The position numbers were made by a program, and so were the translations under genes. DNA of 64,000 bases from Agrococcus jenensis (GTDB lineage Bacteria; Actinomycetota; Actinomycetes; Actinomycetales; Microbacteriaceae): the NCBI RefSeq assembly GCF_003752465.1, contig NZ_RKHJ01000001.1, positions 558,001-622,000 of the forward strand. Reading direction: 5' to 3'. The first letter of the stretch is position 1. Every line of letters starts with the position of its first letter. Under the pieces are notes generated by a model. That model did not search any database and was not told the DNA's origin. It saw only the letters and a list, made by a program, of their open reading frames with translations. Positions 53,634 through 62,071 of this stretch are shown here, piece after piece.

Positions 53634-56600
53634 TCAGCGAGCGCCTGCCTCCGCGAGCTCGCCGCGCCGATCGGCCCGCGTGCCCTTGCCGACGCGGATG
53701 CGCCGGCGCTCGATCGCGCCCTCCACGACGAGGTAGAGCACGGGCAGCACCACGAGCGTCAGCAGGGTCGACGAGATGAGGCCGCCGATCACGACGATCG
53801 CGAGCGGCTGCGAGATGAAGCCGCCCTGGCCGGTGAGCCCCGCCGCCATCGGGATGAGCGCGAAGATCGTCGCCGCCGCGGTCATGAGGATCGGCCGCAG
53901 TCGGCGCTCGGCGCCCTCGACGAGCGCGTCGCGGACGCTGAGCCCACGGTCGCGGTACTGGTTCACGAGGTCGATGAGCACGATCGCGTTCGTCACCACG
54001 ATGCCGACGAGCATGAGCACGCCGACCATCGAGGCGACGCCGAGGGGCACGCCGGTGATGAGCTGCATCGCGATGGCGCCGGTCGCGGCGAAGGGCACGG
54101 AGACGAGCAGCAGGAAGGGCTGCAGCAGGCTCTTGAAGGTCGCGACCATCACGACGTAGACGAGCAGCACGGCGATGAGCGCCGCGATCCCGAGCTGCGT
54201 GAACGCATCCGTGATCTGCGTCGCGACGCCGCCCACGGTCGCGGTCGCGCCGTCGGCGAGCTCGAGCTCGCCGAGCGCGGTCTGCACGCCGCCCGAGATG
54301 CCGCCGACGTCGGCGGCGTCGGGCGTGACCGTGACGGTCGCGGTGCGGGCGCCGTCGCTCGTCTCGATCGAGACGGGGCCCTCGATCTGCGAGACCTCCG
54401 CGACGTCGGCGAGCGGGAGCGGGCCGTTCGGGGTCGGCAGCTCGAGCTCGCGCAGCTCCTCGAGCGTCGCCGCAGGCGCGATCGCGTCGAGCCAGATGCG
54501 CACGAGCGAGCCCTCGAGCTGGATCTCGCCCACCGGCGTCGGCTGCATCGCCTGCGCGACGAGGCCCGAGACGGCGGCCTCGCTGAGGCCGAGGCTCGCG
54601 GCGAGCTCGCGGTCGACGGCGACCTGCACGAGCGGCTGCGCGCCCTCGAGCGAGTCGGTCACCTGCGCGACGCCCTCGAGGCCCGTGACGGCGTCGACGA
54701 CGGATGCGGTGGCCGCGTCGAGCGCGTCGGGCGTCGGCGCCTGCACGTCGATCGCGATGTCGCTGCCGCCGAGCCCCGCGGACTGGCCGACGGTGATCTC
54801 GCCCTCCGCGCTCTCGGCCGCCGCGAGGATGCGCTCGCGCAGCGCGGGCATGTCGGTGCCCTCCGCGGCGATCACGCCGTAGGAGATGGCGCCGCCGCCC
54901 CCGCCGCCCGTGAAGGCCGCGAACGACGAGGCGCCGCTCGAGACGGTCGCCGAGACGGTCTCGACGCCCTCCAGCTGCTCGAGCTCGGTCGTGAGCGACC
55001 GCGCGGCGTCGAGCTGCGCGTCGAGCGATGCACCCGGCTCGAGCGCCTGCGAGACCTGCACGGTGGTCTGGCCGTCGTCGCCGAGGAAGTTCGTCGCGAG
55101 GAGCGGGAACGCCGCGACGCTCGCGCCGAGGATCGCGACCGCGCCGACGAGCACGAGCCACGGACGGCGGAGGGTGGCGAGCAGGATCGGCCGGTAGCCG
55201 CGCCGCAGCCGGTCGCGGCGCTCCGGGGCGTCCGCGGGGCGGGTCGTGGCGGCCTCGTCGGCGACCGCCGACGTGGCGGTGGCCGCCGTGGCGGTGGCCG
55301 ACATGGCGGTGACCGACGTGGCGGAGGCCCCGGCGTCTGCGCGGTGGCGGCCCGGCAGGCGGCGGCCGAGCACGCGGCGGCGCGTCGGGCGCGGCTCGGC
55401 GACGACGGCAGCCGCGCGAGCGGCCGCGGCGGCCTGAGCGTCGGCGTCCACAGCCTCCTTCGGCCGCTTGAGCAGCCACGAGGCGAGCACGGGCACGATC
55501 GTCAGCGAGACGATGAGCGACGAGAGCAGGGCCAGCGTCACGGTGAGCGCGAAGGGCCGGAACAGCTCGCCGGTGATGTCGCTCACGAAGGCGAGCGGCA
55601 GGAAGACGATGACGGTGGTGATGGTCGAGGCGGTGATCGCGCCGGCGACCTCGCGCACCGCATCCACGATCGCCCGCGACCTGCTGGCGCTGAAGGCGAG
55701 GTGGCGCTTGATGTTCTCGATCACCACGATCGAGTCGTCGACGACGCGGCCGATCGAGATGGTGAGGGCACCGAGCGTCAGCACGTTGAGCGAGTAGCCG
55801 AAGCCCCACATGCCGATGAAGGTCATGAGCACCGAGATCGGGATCGAGACCGCGGTGACGAGCGTCGAGCGCAGCGACCACAGGAACACGAGGATGACGA
55901 GCACCGCGAAGACGAGGCCGAGCACGCCCTCGACCGCGAGCGCCTCGATCGAGTGCTCGATGTAGGGCGCCTGGTCGAGCACCGTCGTGAAGGTGACGTC
56001 GTCGCCGAGCTCGGACTGCAGGCCGGGCAGCAGCTCCTGCACGGCGTGCGAGACGTCGACGGTGTTCGACGCCTGCGTCTTCGTGATGGAGAGGATGATC
56101 GCGGGCTCGCCATCGACGAGCGCGATGGACGAGACCGGGTCCTGCTCGAGGGCGACGTCGGCGACGTCGGCGATCGTCACGGTGTCGGCCGGCGGTGCGT
56201 TCGCGGGATTCGCGGGATCCGGCTCGGCGGGCTGCTCGCGGCTGAGCGGCAGGCTCGCGACGTCGTCGACGGAGGCGAGCCGCTCACCGATCTGCACGCT
56301 GAGCGTCTGGTCGCCGTCGTCGACCGTGCCGCCGGGCAGCAGCTGGCCGTGCTCGTCGATCGCCTCGGTGATGTCGAGCCGCGACAGCCCCGCGGCGGCG
56401 AGCGCCGCGTCATCCGGGTCGATCGTGATGCGCTGGCCCGGGGCGCCCTGCAGCTGCACCGCGCGCACGCCCTCGGTCCGCTCGAGCTGCGGCACCGCGA
56501 CCGTCTCGATGCGGTCGACGAGCGCCGCCTGGTCACCGGGGCTCGAGATCGCGATGCGCAGCACCGGGAAGTCGGCGATCGAGCCGGTGAGCACGGTCGG

Positions 56601-56975
56601 CTCGGCGTTCTCGGGCAGCTGGGAGAGGATGCGGTTGACGGCCTGCTGCACCCGCTGCTCGGTGGTCGGGATGTTGATGCCGTAGGTGAACTCCGCGAAG
56701 ACGACGCTCGAGCTCGTCGACGACGTGCCGGTCGTGCCCTCGAGCCCCGGCACCGACTGGATCGCGCGCTCGATCGGGCCCGTCACGTCCTCGCTCATGA
56801 TCTCCGGGCTCGCGCCGGGCAGCGTCGTCGTGACGACGACCGCGGGGAGCTCGAGCTCGGGGGTGAGCTCGGTCTTCAGGCTGGAGAGGGCGACCCCGCC
56901 GAAGATGGCGATGCAGATCGTCGCGAGGACGATGAGCGCACGGTTCTTCAGGCTGGCGAGCGAGAGCAGATGCAC
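53634..56975 (-). CDS. RND-family efflux transporter (AcrB/HAE1-like, SwrC type)
   Basis: 1113 residues with the doubled RND layout: helix 1 (ALIVLATICIAIFGGVALSSL), a large outer loop, helices 2-6 with SIGRVVDDSIVVIENIKRHL and VFLPLAFVSDITGELFRPFALTV, then a second half ending with GIVVTNAIVLIDLVNQYRDRG and PILMTAAATIFALIPMA. The Asp pair VDDS that relays protons is present. Residues about 510-600 hold an Ala/Thr-rich cytoplasmic insert. No membrane-fusion or outer-membrane partner is nearby, as expected in a Gram-positive cell. Likely exports lipids, surfactants or drugs. Confidence 0.93.
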   Translation of the reverse strand: MHLLSLASLKNRALIVLATICIAIFGGVALSSLKTELTPELELPAVVVTTTLPGASPEIMSEDVTGPIERAIQSVPGLEGTTGTSSTSSSVVFAEFTYGINIPTTEQRVQQAVNRILSQLPENAEPTVLTGSIADFPVLRIAISSPGDQAALVDRIETVAVPQLERTEGVRAVQLQGAPGQRITIDPDDAALAAAGLSRLDITEAIDEHGQLLPGGTVDDGDQTLSVQIGERLASVDDVASLPLSREQPAEPDPANPANAPPADTVTIADVADVALEQDPVSSIALVDGEPAIILSITKTQASNTVDVSHAVQELLPGLQSELGDDVTFTTVLDQAPYIEHSIEALAVEGVLGLVFAVLVILVFLWSLRSTLVTAVSIPISVLMTFIGMWGFGYSLNVLTLGALTISIGRVVDDSIVVIENIKRHLAFSASRSRAIVDAVREVAGAITASTITTVIVFLPLAFVSDITGELFRPFALTVTLALLSSLIVSLTIVPVLASWLLKRPKEAVDADAQAAAAARAAAVVAEPRPTRRRVLGRRLPGRHRADAGASATSVTAMSATATAATATSAVADEAATTRPADAPERRDRLRRGYRPILLATLRRPWLVLVGAVAILGASVAAFPLLATNFLGDDGQTTVQVSQALEPGASLDAQLDAARSLTTELEQLEGVETVSATVSSGASSFAAFTGGGGGGAISYGVIAAEGTDMPALRERILAAAESAEGEITVGQSAGLGGSDIAIDVQAPTPDALDAATASVVDAVTGLEGVAQVTDSLEGAQPLVQVAVDRELAASLGLSEAAVSGLVAQAMQPTPVGEIQLEGSLVRIWLDAIAPAATLEELRELELPTPNGPLPLADVAEVSQIEGPVSIETSDGARTATVTVTPDAADVGGISGGVQTALGELELADGATATVGGVATQITDAFTQLGIAALIAVLLVYVVMVATFKSLLQPFLLLVSVPFAATGAIAMQLITGVPLGVASMVGVLMLVGIVVTNAIVLIDLVNQYRDRGLSVRDALVEGAERRLRPILMTAAATIFALIPMAAGLTGQGGFISQPLAIVVIGGLISSTLLTLVVLPVLYLVVEGAIERRRIRVGKGTRADRRGELAEAGAR

Positions 56976-56999
56976 CTGGCGATCCTCGCATCACCTGCT

Positions 57000-57039
57000 G
57001 TGGGGCGGATATGGGGGCTGGCCCCCGCATCCGCCCCAC
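57000..57039 (-). terminator. Large hairpin upstream of the RND gene
   Basis: GTGGGGCGGAT pairs with ATCCGCCCCAC, and inside it GGGGGC pairs with GCCCCC around a TG loop. It lies 25 bases before the RND start and about 310 bases after the MerR-type gene on the same strand, so it may terminate that transcript or act as an attenuator for the RND gene. Confidence 0.65.
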
Positions 57040-57040
57040 G

Positions 57041-57299
57041 TCGATTGGTCACTCCCGCCCGTTCCGGGGCTCGATCGGTCACGGATGGCGGCTCAGCGGC
57101 CGCCCGGGCAGCCACGAGCGACCAGTGGAAGCCGGGGCGGCCGGGAGCGAGCGCTCGAGGCCGCGCGGGGCGGTGTGCAACCTCTCACCCATGCGGGAGG
57201 TTCGGGGCATTCGATTGGTCGCGTGTGGCGGCTCAGCGGCCGCTCGGGCAGCCACCAGCGACCACTCAAAGCCCGGGGCGGCCGGAAGTGACCAATCGA
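57041..57299. repeat. Composite inverted/direct repeat with TCGATTGGTCACT ends
   Basis: The left end TCGATTGGTCACT at 57041 recurs inverted at 57287-57299, with about 30 bases of partial end similarity. Inside, a block of about 80 bases at 57071 is repeated directly at 57211, sharing GGCGGCTCAGCGGCCGC. Each block is itself an imperfect palindrome. No gene is present. It looks like a small repetitive element of about 260 bases. Confidence 0.75.
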
Positions 57300-57348
57300 G
57301 GAGGCGCTGACGCGGGCGCGGGTGCGGGGGCGGGGTCGGGCGGGGGCG

Positions 57349-58092
57349 TCAGGGATGCCGCCGATCGGCGAACACCCGCATCGCGTCGCGGACGTACGCG
57401 GCCCCATCGGCGCCGCCGTAGTTGGCCGCGAACCGCGGGTCGGCGACGTACATGTCGCCCATGCTCGCGAACATCTCGGGGTCGGGCTCGGCCGTCTGCC
57501 AGCCGGCGCCGATCCAGCGGTAGTGCCGCTCGGCGAGCGCCTGCACCCGCTCGGCGTCGACGGGCTCGCCTGCCTCCCGCGCCGCGGCGTAGCCCGCCGC
57601 GATGTCGCGGTGCTCCTGCTGGAAGCCGCGCTTGTCGGCGTCCGACATCCCCTTCCACCAGCGCTGCCCGCGCTGCCAGGCGTCGGCGCCCCAGCGCTCC
57701 GTCACCTCCTGCTCGTACTGGCCCTGGTCGAACCCGTCGAGCGCTCCTTCTGCCGTCATGGCGGCTCCTTCCTCTCGTGCCCGCAGCGTCTGCTCGACGG
57801 CGCGGATCTGCCTCTGGATGCGGTCGGCCTCGCGCGCGAGGTCGGCGAGGTGCGCCGAGAGCGCCTCCTCGTCGGATGCGCGCTCGAGGCTCTCGGCGAT
57901 CGCGGGGATCCCGACGCCCAGCCCGCGCAGCAGCAGGATGCGCTGCAGGCGGGCGAGCGATGCCTCGTCGTACCAGCGCATCCCACCTGCGTCGGTGCGG
58001 GCGGGGGCGAGGATGCCGACGGCGTCGTAGTGCCGCAGGGTGCGGCTCGAGACGCCGGCGAGCTTCGCGATGCGCTGGATCGACCACTCCAT
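57349..58092 (-). CDS. MerR-family regulator with TipAS effector domain
   Basis: 247 residues. The winged helix is MEWSIQRIAKLAGVSSRTLRHYDAVGILAPARTDAGGMRWYDEASLARLQRIL, a dimerising coiled coil follows to about residue 115, and the C-terminal half (FDQGQYEQEVTERWGADAWQRGQRWW...ERHYRWIGAG) is the helical TipAS antibiotic-recognition domain. TipA-type proteins bind thiopeptides and other drugs and activate their own promoter. Its promoter has the 19-bp spacer and palindrome of MerR targets. The RND transporter gene lies downstream on the same strand. Confidence 0.93.
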   Translation of the reverse strand: MEWSIQRIAKLAGVSSRTLRHYDAVGILAPARTDAGGMRWYDEASLARLQRILLLRGLGVGIPAIAESLERASDEEALSAHLADLAREADRIQRQIRAVEQTLRAREEGAAMTAEGALDGFDQGQYEQEVTERWGADAWQRGQRWWKGMSDADKRGFQQEHRDIAAGYAAAREAGEPVDAERVQALAERHYRWIGAGWQTAEPDPEMFASMGDMYVADPRFAANYGGADGAAYVRDAMRVFADRRHP

Positions 58093-58099
58093 GTCGACG

Positions 58100-58130
58100 A
58101 CGCTAGGCGTTGACGCAGCGTCAACGTCAA
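58100..58130 (-). promoter_or_regulatory. MerR-type promoter with 19-bp spacer and palindromic operator
   Basis: On the minus strand: -35 TTGACG (58130-58125), an exact 19-base spacer, and -10 TAGCGT (58105-58100). The 17-bp palindrome GTTGACGCAGCGTCAAC (58109-58125) fills the spacer. Seven bases separate the -10 from the ATG, so the transcript should be leaderless. The geometry is the one MerR activators twist into an active shape. Confidence 0.85.
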
Positions 58131-58162
58131 GCCCCTCGCCCCGCGCCATCCGATCCGCCGCC

Positions 58163-58168
58163 TACGCT
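58163..58168 (+). promoter_or_regulatory. -10 hexamer of leaderless fluoride-channel promoter
   Basis: TACGCT, seven bases before the ATG at 58176. Confidence 0.55.
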
Positions 58169-58175
58169 GGCTCGC

Positions 58176-58571
58176 ATGCGCCTCGCCCGTTCCGTGCTCG
58201 CCGTCGCGGTGGGTGGCGCGATCGGCACGGCCGCGCGAGCGCTGCTCGAGGCCGCGATCGCCGACTGGTGGGCGCTGCTCGTGGTGAACGCCGTCGGCTG
58301 CGGGCTGCTCGGCCTCGCGGTCGCCGCGCTCGCAGGGGCGCCCGACTGGCTGCGGCACGGGATCGGCGCGGGGCTCCTCGGCGGCTTCACGACCTTCAGC
58401 GCGATCGCGGTCGCGAGCGTCTCGGCGAGCGCGGCGGGCGACGGATGGCCCGCGCTCGTGCCCGCGCTCCCGGGGATCGCGATCGCCGTCGGCATGCTCG
58501 TCGCCTGCCTGCTCGCCGCCTGGGCGGGGCTCGCGCTCGGCCGTCGCCTCGCCCGCGGGCGTGCCGCATGA
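58176..58571 (+). CDS. crcB: Fluoride ion channel subunit CrcB/FluC (first of pair)
   Basis: 131 residues with four membrane helices. Family marks are GGAIGTAARALLE, LLVVNAVGCGLLG (pore Asn) and GLLGGFTTFSAIAVASV (the phenylalanine-box and TTFS turn). It exports fluoride passively. Its stop overlaps the start of the second subunit (ATGA), as in Gram-positive species where two FluC proteins can form a heterodimer of opposite membrane orientation. The gene starts under a divergent promoter with the MerR gene. Confidence 0.93.
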   Translation: MRLARSVLAVAVGGAIGTAARALLEAAIADWWALLVVNAVGCGLLGLAVAALAGAPDWLRHGIGAGLLGGFTTFSAIAVASVSASAAGDGWPALVPALPGIAIAVGMLVACLLAAWAGLALGRRLARGRAA

Positions 58572-58942
58572 CGCCGCTCGAGCTGCTGGCCATCGCCGGC
58601 GCCGGCGGCCTGGGCGCGGTCGTCCGCTTCCTGACAGGTGCGCTCGCGCACGAGCGCCCGGTGCGCGCCACGATCGCCGTGAACCTCGCCGCGAGCCTGC
58701 TCGCCGGCATCCTCACGAGCCTGCTCGTGCTCGACGACGCGTGGCGCGCGATCCTCGTGACCGGCTTCTGCGGCGGACTCTCGACCTACTCGGCGTTCGC
58801 GGTGCAGGCGGTCGAGCAGCTCGAGCACCGGCGCAGCGGCCGCGTGCTCGCGACGGTCGCGGTCACGGTCGTCGGCGGGGCGATCGCCGCATCCGCCGGC
58901 CTGCTCCTGGGCGCGATGCTCGCGCCGGCGGCCGCGGCCTGA
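58568..58942 (+). CDS. crcB: Fluoride ion channel subunit CrcB/FluC (second of pair)
   Basis: 124 residues, four membrane helices: GAGGLGAVVRFLTGALA, TIAVNLAASLLAG (pore Asn), LVTGFCGGLSTYSAFAVQAVEQL (the GGLSTYS equivalent of the TTFS turn). It is translationally coupled to the first subunit. The Ser-Thr-Tyr-Ser variant of the turn, different from the partner's Thr-Thr-Phe-Ser, fits paired but non-identical subunits. Confidence 0.93.
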   Translation: MTPLELLAIAGAGGLGAVVRFLTGALAHERPVRATIAVNLAASLLAGILTSLLVLDDAWRAILVTGFCGGLSTYSAFAVQAVEQLEHRRSGRVLATVAVTVVGGAIAASAGLLLGAMLAPAAAA

Positions 58943-59082
58943 GGAAGCGGAACCCTATCCCCACGCATCGCGGGGCCACAGCCGACAGGCGGGCTCGATG
59001 CTAGGATGGAGGTTGGACTTAAACCGCAGTTCTCTCACCGTTCGCCGGCCCCGGGCCGGCGCAGTCCGCAAGGGGGTCCAGC

Positions 59083-59304
59083 ATGGGACGTGGTCGGCAG
59101 AAGGCCAAGCACACGAAGCTGGCGCGCGAGCTGAAGTCGTTCAGCCCGAACATCAACTACAACGTCCTCGCGGCAGAGCTGGGAGCGACCCCCGAGGCCG
59201 GCCCCGACGCCGAGAAGTGGGCCGACTACGCGGAGTACGCGCCGGGCACCGAGACCGACGACGACGACTACGCTGACGAGTACCAGACGGGCCGCAGCGC
59301 CTGA
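59083..59304 (+). CDS. DUF3073 domain protein
   Basis: 73 residues: MGRGRQKAKHTKLARELKSFSPNINYNVLAAELG followed by an acidic tail (YAPGTETDDDDYADEYQTG). This small protein is conserved in actinobacteria and has no known function; the basic start and acidic end suggest nucleic-acid or ribosome contact (inference). A TAGGAT -10-like hexamer about 80 bases upstream gives a long leader. Confidence 0.95.
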   Translation: MGRGRQKAKHTKLARELKSFSPNINYNVLAAELGATPEAGPDAEKWADYAEYAPGTETDDDDYADEYQTGRSA

Positions 59305-59347
59305 GCCACCACCCCGGCTCCGCTGCGCCTAGGCGAAGGAGCCGATC

Positions 59348-60835
59348 GTGACCTCGCACGTGCCCACCGCACCGCTGAACGCGCCCGCCGCCCTCGGCCG
59401 GCATGCCACCGAGACGGCACCGGTCTTCGAATCGCTCTCGGTGCTCGACCTGTTCAAGATCGGCATCGGCCCGTCGTCGTCGCACACCGTCGGCCCCATG
59501 CGGGCCGCGCTCGACTTCGTCGTGCAGGCGGATGCGTCGGGTCGCTTCGACGAGATCGTGCGGCTGCGCGTCGACCTGTTCGGCTCGCTCGGCGCGACCG
59601 GCTCCGGGCACGGCACCGACACGGCGATCATGCTCGGCCTCTCGGGCCTCGCACCCGACACGGTCGAGACGCCGCAGATCGCCGAGACGCTCGAGCGCAT
59701 CCGAGCGACGACCGAGCTGCGCCTCGGCGGCCGCCGCCCGGTGGCGTTCGACGAGGCGAAGGTCTTCGTCTTCCGTCCGCTGACCGTGCGGCCCGAGCAC
59801 CCGAACGCGCTGCGGATCACCGCGTACGACGCCGATGACGAGACCATCGCGACCGCCGGGTACTACTCGATCGGCGGCGGCTTCGTCATGCGGCACGACG
59901 AGGGCGACGTGCTCTCCCCCGTGCCGGCGCCGGCGATCCAGGCGCATCCGATGCCGTTCCCCTTCTCGCACGGCGACGAGCTCGTCGCGCGCTGCCGCGA
60001 GACCGGCATGTCGGTCGCCGAGCTCATGCTCGAGAACGAGACCGCCTGGCGCCCGCGGGAGCAGACGATCGCGCAGCTCGAGCGCATCTGGGAGGTCATG
60101 CAGGAGTGCGTGGCGCACGGCATCGCGACCGACGGCATCCTGCCGGGCGGGCTCGACGTGAAGCGGCGCTCGAAGGACTGGCAGGAGAAGCTGCTCGCGC
60201 GCGACGCCGCCCCGAAGACCGGCAGGCCTGACCTGCTCGAGGGCATGGAGTGGGTGAACCTCTACGCGCTCGCCGTGAACGAGGAGAACGCCGCGGGCGC
60301 CCGCGTCGTGACCGCGCCGACGAACGGCGCCGCGGGCATCATCCCCGCCGTCATGCACTACGCCGACCGCTTCGCGAACTGCGTCGACGACGAGGTGCCG
60401 TGGCACGTGCGCTTCCTGCTCGTCGCCGGTGCGATCGGCATCATCATCAAGTCGAACGCGTCGATCTCGGGCGCGGAGGTCGGCTGCCAGGGCGAGGTCG
60501 GCTCGGCGTGCGCGATGGCCGCGGCGGGGTTCGCCGCGGTGCTGGGCGCGACCCCCGAGCAGATCGAGAACGCGGCCGAGATCGGCATCGAGCACAACCT
60601 CGGCCTCACGTGCGACCCCATCAAGGGGCTCGTGCAGATCCCATGCATCGAGCGCAACGCGATGGCGAGCGTGAAGGCCATCAACGCGGCGCGGATGGCG
60701 CAGCAGGGCGACGGCACCCACTACGTCAGCCTCGACACCGCCGTCGAGACGATGCGCCGCACCGGCGCCGACATGAGCGACAAGTACAAGGAGACCTCGC
60801 TCGGCGGGCTCGCCGTGGCGTTCATCGAGTGCTGA
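59348..60835 (+). CDS. sdaA: L-serine ammonia-lyase (iron-sulfur type), single chain
   Basis: 495 residues from a GTG with AAGGAG seven bases upstream. The N-terminal beta-like domain has [20 protein letters not shown]. The C-terminal alpha-like domain has [25 protein letters not shown] and the cluster-binding cysteines in [14 protein letters not shown] and [19 protein letters not shown]. It converts serine to pyruvate and ammonia with an oxygen-sensitive 4Fe-4S cluster. It is followed by a perfect hairpin terminator. Confidence 0.96.
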   Translation: MTSHVPTAPLNAPAALGRHATETAPVFESLSVLDLFKIGIGPSSSHTVGPMRAALDFVVQADASGRFDEIVRLRVDLFGSLGATGSGHGTDTAIMLGLSGLAPDTVETPQIAETLERIRATTELRLGGRRPVAFDEAKVFVFRPLTVRPEHPNALRITAYDADDETIATAGYYSIGGGFVMRHDEGDVLSPVPAPAIQAHPMPFPFSHGDELVARCRETGMSVAELMLENETAWRPREQTIAQLERIWEVMQECVAHGIATDGILPGGLDVKRRSKDWQEKLLARDAAPKTGRPDLLEGMEWVNLYALAVNEENAAGARVVTAPTNGAAGIIPAVMHYADRFANCVDDEVPWHVRFLLVAGAIGIIIKSNASISGAEVGCQGEVGSACAMAAAGFAAVLGATPEQIENAAEIGIEHNLGLTCDPIKGLVQIPCIERNAMASVKAINAARMAQQGDGTHYVSLDTAVETMRRTGADMSDKYKETSLGGLAVAFIEC

Positions 60836-60850
60836 GCGCGGCACCCGCCA

Positions 60851-60886
60851 CGACGAAGGGCCCGCCGATCGGCGGGCCCTTCGTCG
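60851..60886. terminator. Bidirectional perfect-palindrome terminator
   Basis: A 36-base perfect palindrome: CGACGAAGGGCCCGCC, then GATC in the middle, then the exact complement. It lies between the convergent sdaA and DUF4190-like genes. Confidence 0.92.
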
Positions 60887-60895
60887 AGAGATGGG

Positions 60896-61273
60896 TCAGG
60901 AACCGGTGGTCGCGTAGGGCGCGACCGCGGCGAAGATGATGCCGAACAGCACGACGGGCCAGAAGATGAACGCCCAGATGAAGCCGAGCACCGAGGTCAC
61001 GAGGCCCCAGATCGCCATCGTCTTGCCTGCGGGCTCCTTCGCGAGGCCGATGCCCGACAGCACGGCGCCGGCGATGGCGTTGATCCAGATGGGGATGATG
61101 ATGCTGGAGATGCCGAGGATGAGCCCCCACATCGACAGCTTCTTCGAGGTGGAGGGCGCAGCGCCGTAGCTGGGCGAGCTGCCCTGGTAGGGCTGGTAGC
61201 CGCTGGCGGGCTGGTAGCCGCTCTCGGCCGGCTGGTAGCCGCCCTGGGGCTGCTCAGGAGGGGTGTAGGTCAT
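60896..61273 (-). CDS. DUF4190-like small membrane protein with Tyr-Gln-Pro repeats
   Basis: 125 residues. The N-terminal 45 residues are cytoplasmic and repeat GYQPA/GYQPY. Two membrane helices follow (MWGLILGISSIIIPIWINAIAGAVLSGIGL and MAIWGLVTSVLGFIWAFIFWPVVLFGII) with the KEPAG loop between them, as in the DUF4190 family. Function unknown. The neighbour at 61360-61962 has the same plan (REPAG loop), so the pair are paralogues. Confidence 0.87.
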   Translation of the reverse strand: MTYTPPEQPQGGYQPAESGYQPASGYQPYQGSSPSYGAAPSTSKKLSMWGLILGISSIIIPIWINAIAGAVLSGIGLAKEPAGKTMAIWGLVTSVLGFIWAFIFWPVVLFGIIFAAVAPYATTGS

Positions 61274-61359
61274 CGTGGTTCCTCGCGTGACGAAGGCTGG
61301 TGCAGGGACGCGGGACGCGTCGGCTCCAGCGTAGGGCCGATCACCGGACCACGGCAGGG

Positions 61360-61962
61360 TCAGACGGCGCCGGCCGTGAGCACCATGGCCATCAGCACTC
61401 CGAAGAGCGGCAGCAGGTAGAAGAGCAGCACGAAGAGCAGGCCGATCGCCGAGGCGATGAGCCCCACGATCGCCAGGACCCTGCCTGCCGGCTCGCGCTT
61501 GAGGGCGATGAAGCCGAAGACGATGCCGAGGATCGGCACGACGACGAGCGTCCACGCGAAGACGAACGAGCAGAGCCCGAGCACGAGCGCGGTGATCGAC
61601 AGGCCGCGCTGCGGCTGCGGCGCGTAGGCGTACACGGGCGTGCGGTAGACCGGGGCACCGTAGTGGGTGACGCTCGACGCCTGCGCGGCGGCAGGGTGGA
61701 TGAGCGGCGCGTCGCGGCCCTCGAGCGGCGGCTGGCCGTAGCGGGCCGTCGGCTGCGGCGGCGCGTAGCCGGGGCCCGGGCGGGCCTTGGCGCTGCCGTG
61801 CCGCGGGTCGTTGTACTGCTGCGGGGCGCCGTACTGCGGAGCCGCGTAGCGCTGCGGCCGCCGCGGCTCGCGCTCGCGCTTCGGCTCGGCGCTCGCGGAC
61901 GGCGGCGACTGCACGGCCGGCGACGCGTCGCGCGGCCGGAAGCGATCCGGATCTGGCTGCAT
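61360..61962 (-). CDS. DUF4190-like membrane protein with Pro/Tyr-rich N-terminus
   Basis: 200 residues. A 115-residue cytoplasmic region rich in Pro, Arg, Tyr and Gln (QRYAAPQYGAPQQYNDPRHG) precedes two to three membrane helices (LSITALVLGLCSFVFAWTLVVVPILGIVFGFIAL, then REPAG, then VLAIVGLIASAIGLLFVLLFYLLPLFGVL). GGAGG six bases before the ATG fixes the start. Paralogue of the next gene downstream; function unknown. Confidence 0.87.
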   Translation of the reverse strand: MQPDPDRFRPRDASPAVQSPPSASAEPKREREPRRPQRYAAPQYGAPQQYNDPRHGSAKARPGPGYAPPQPTARYGQPPLEGRDAPLIHPAAAQASSVTHYGAPVYRTPVYAYAPQPQRGLSITALVLGLCSFVFAWTLVVVPILGIVFGFIALKREPAGRVLAIVGLIASAIGLLFVLLFYLLPLFGVLMAMVLTAGAV

Positions 61963-62071
61963 CCCGTACCTCCCTGTGCTCGTCGACGTGTGCTGCTCGG
62001 CTCGTTGCACGGCAACCATAGGCCGCCCGGGTCCGAGTCTCCTGGACGTCCCGTGGCAGCTGCGTGGGCGC

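Noticed and set aside
53628-58106. A 1492-codon open frame on the plus strand opposite the RND and MerR-type genes
   Set aside because: Low-complexity Arg/Asp/Glu-rich translation typical of the antisense frame of GC-rich genes; the minus strand encodes clear RND and MerR families.
58163-58175. Fluoride riboswitch upstream of the FluC pair
   Set aside because: The promoter is only seven bases from the ATG, leaving no room for a leader RNA, and no riboswitch-like pairing is visible.
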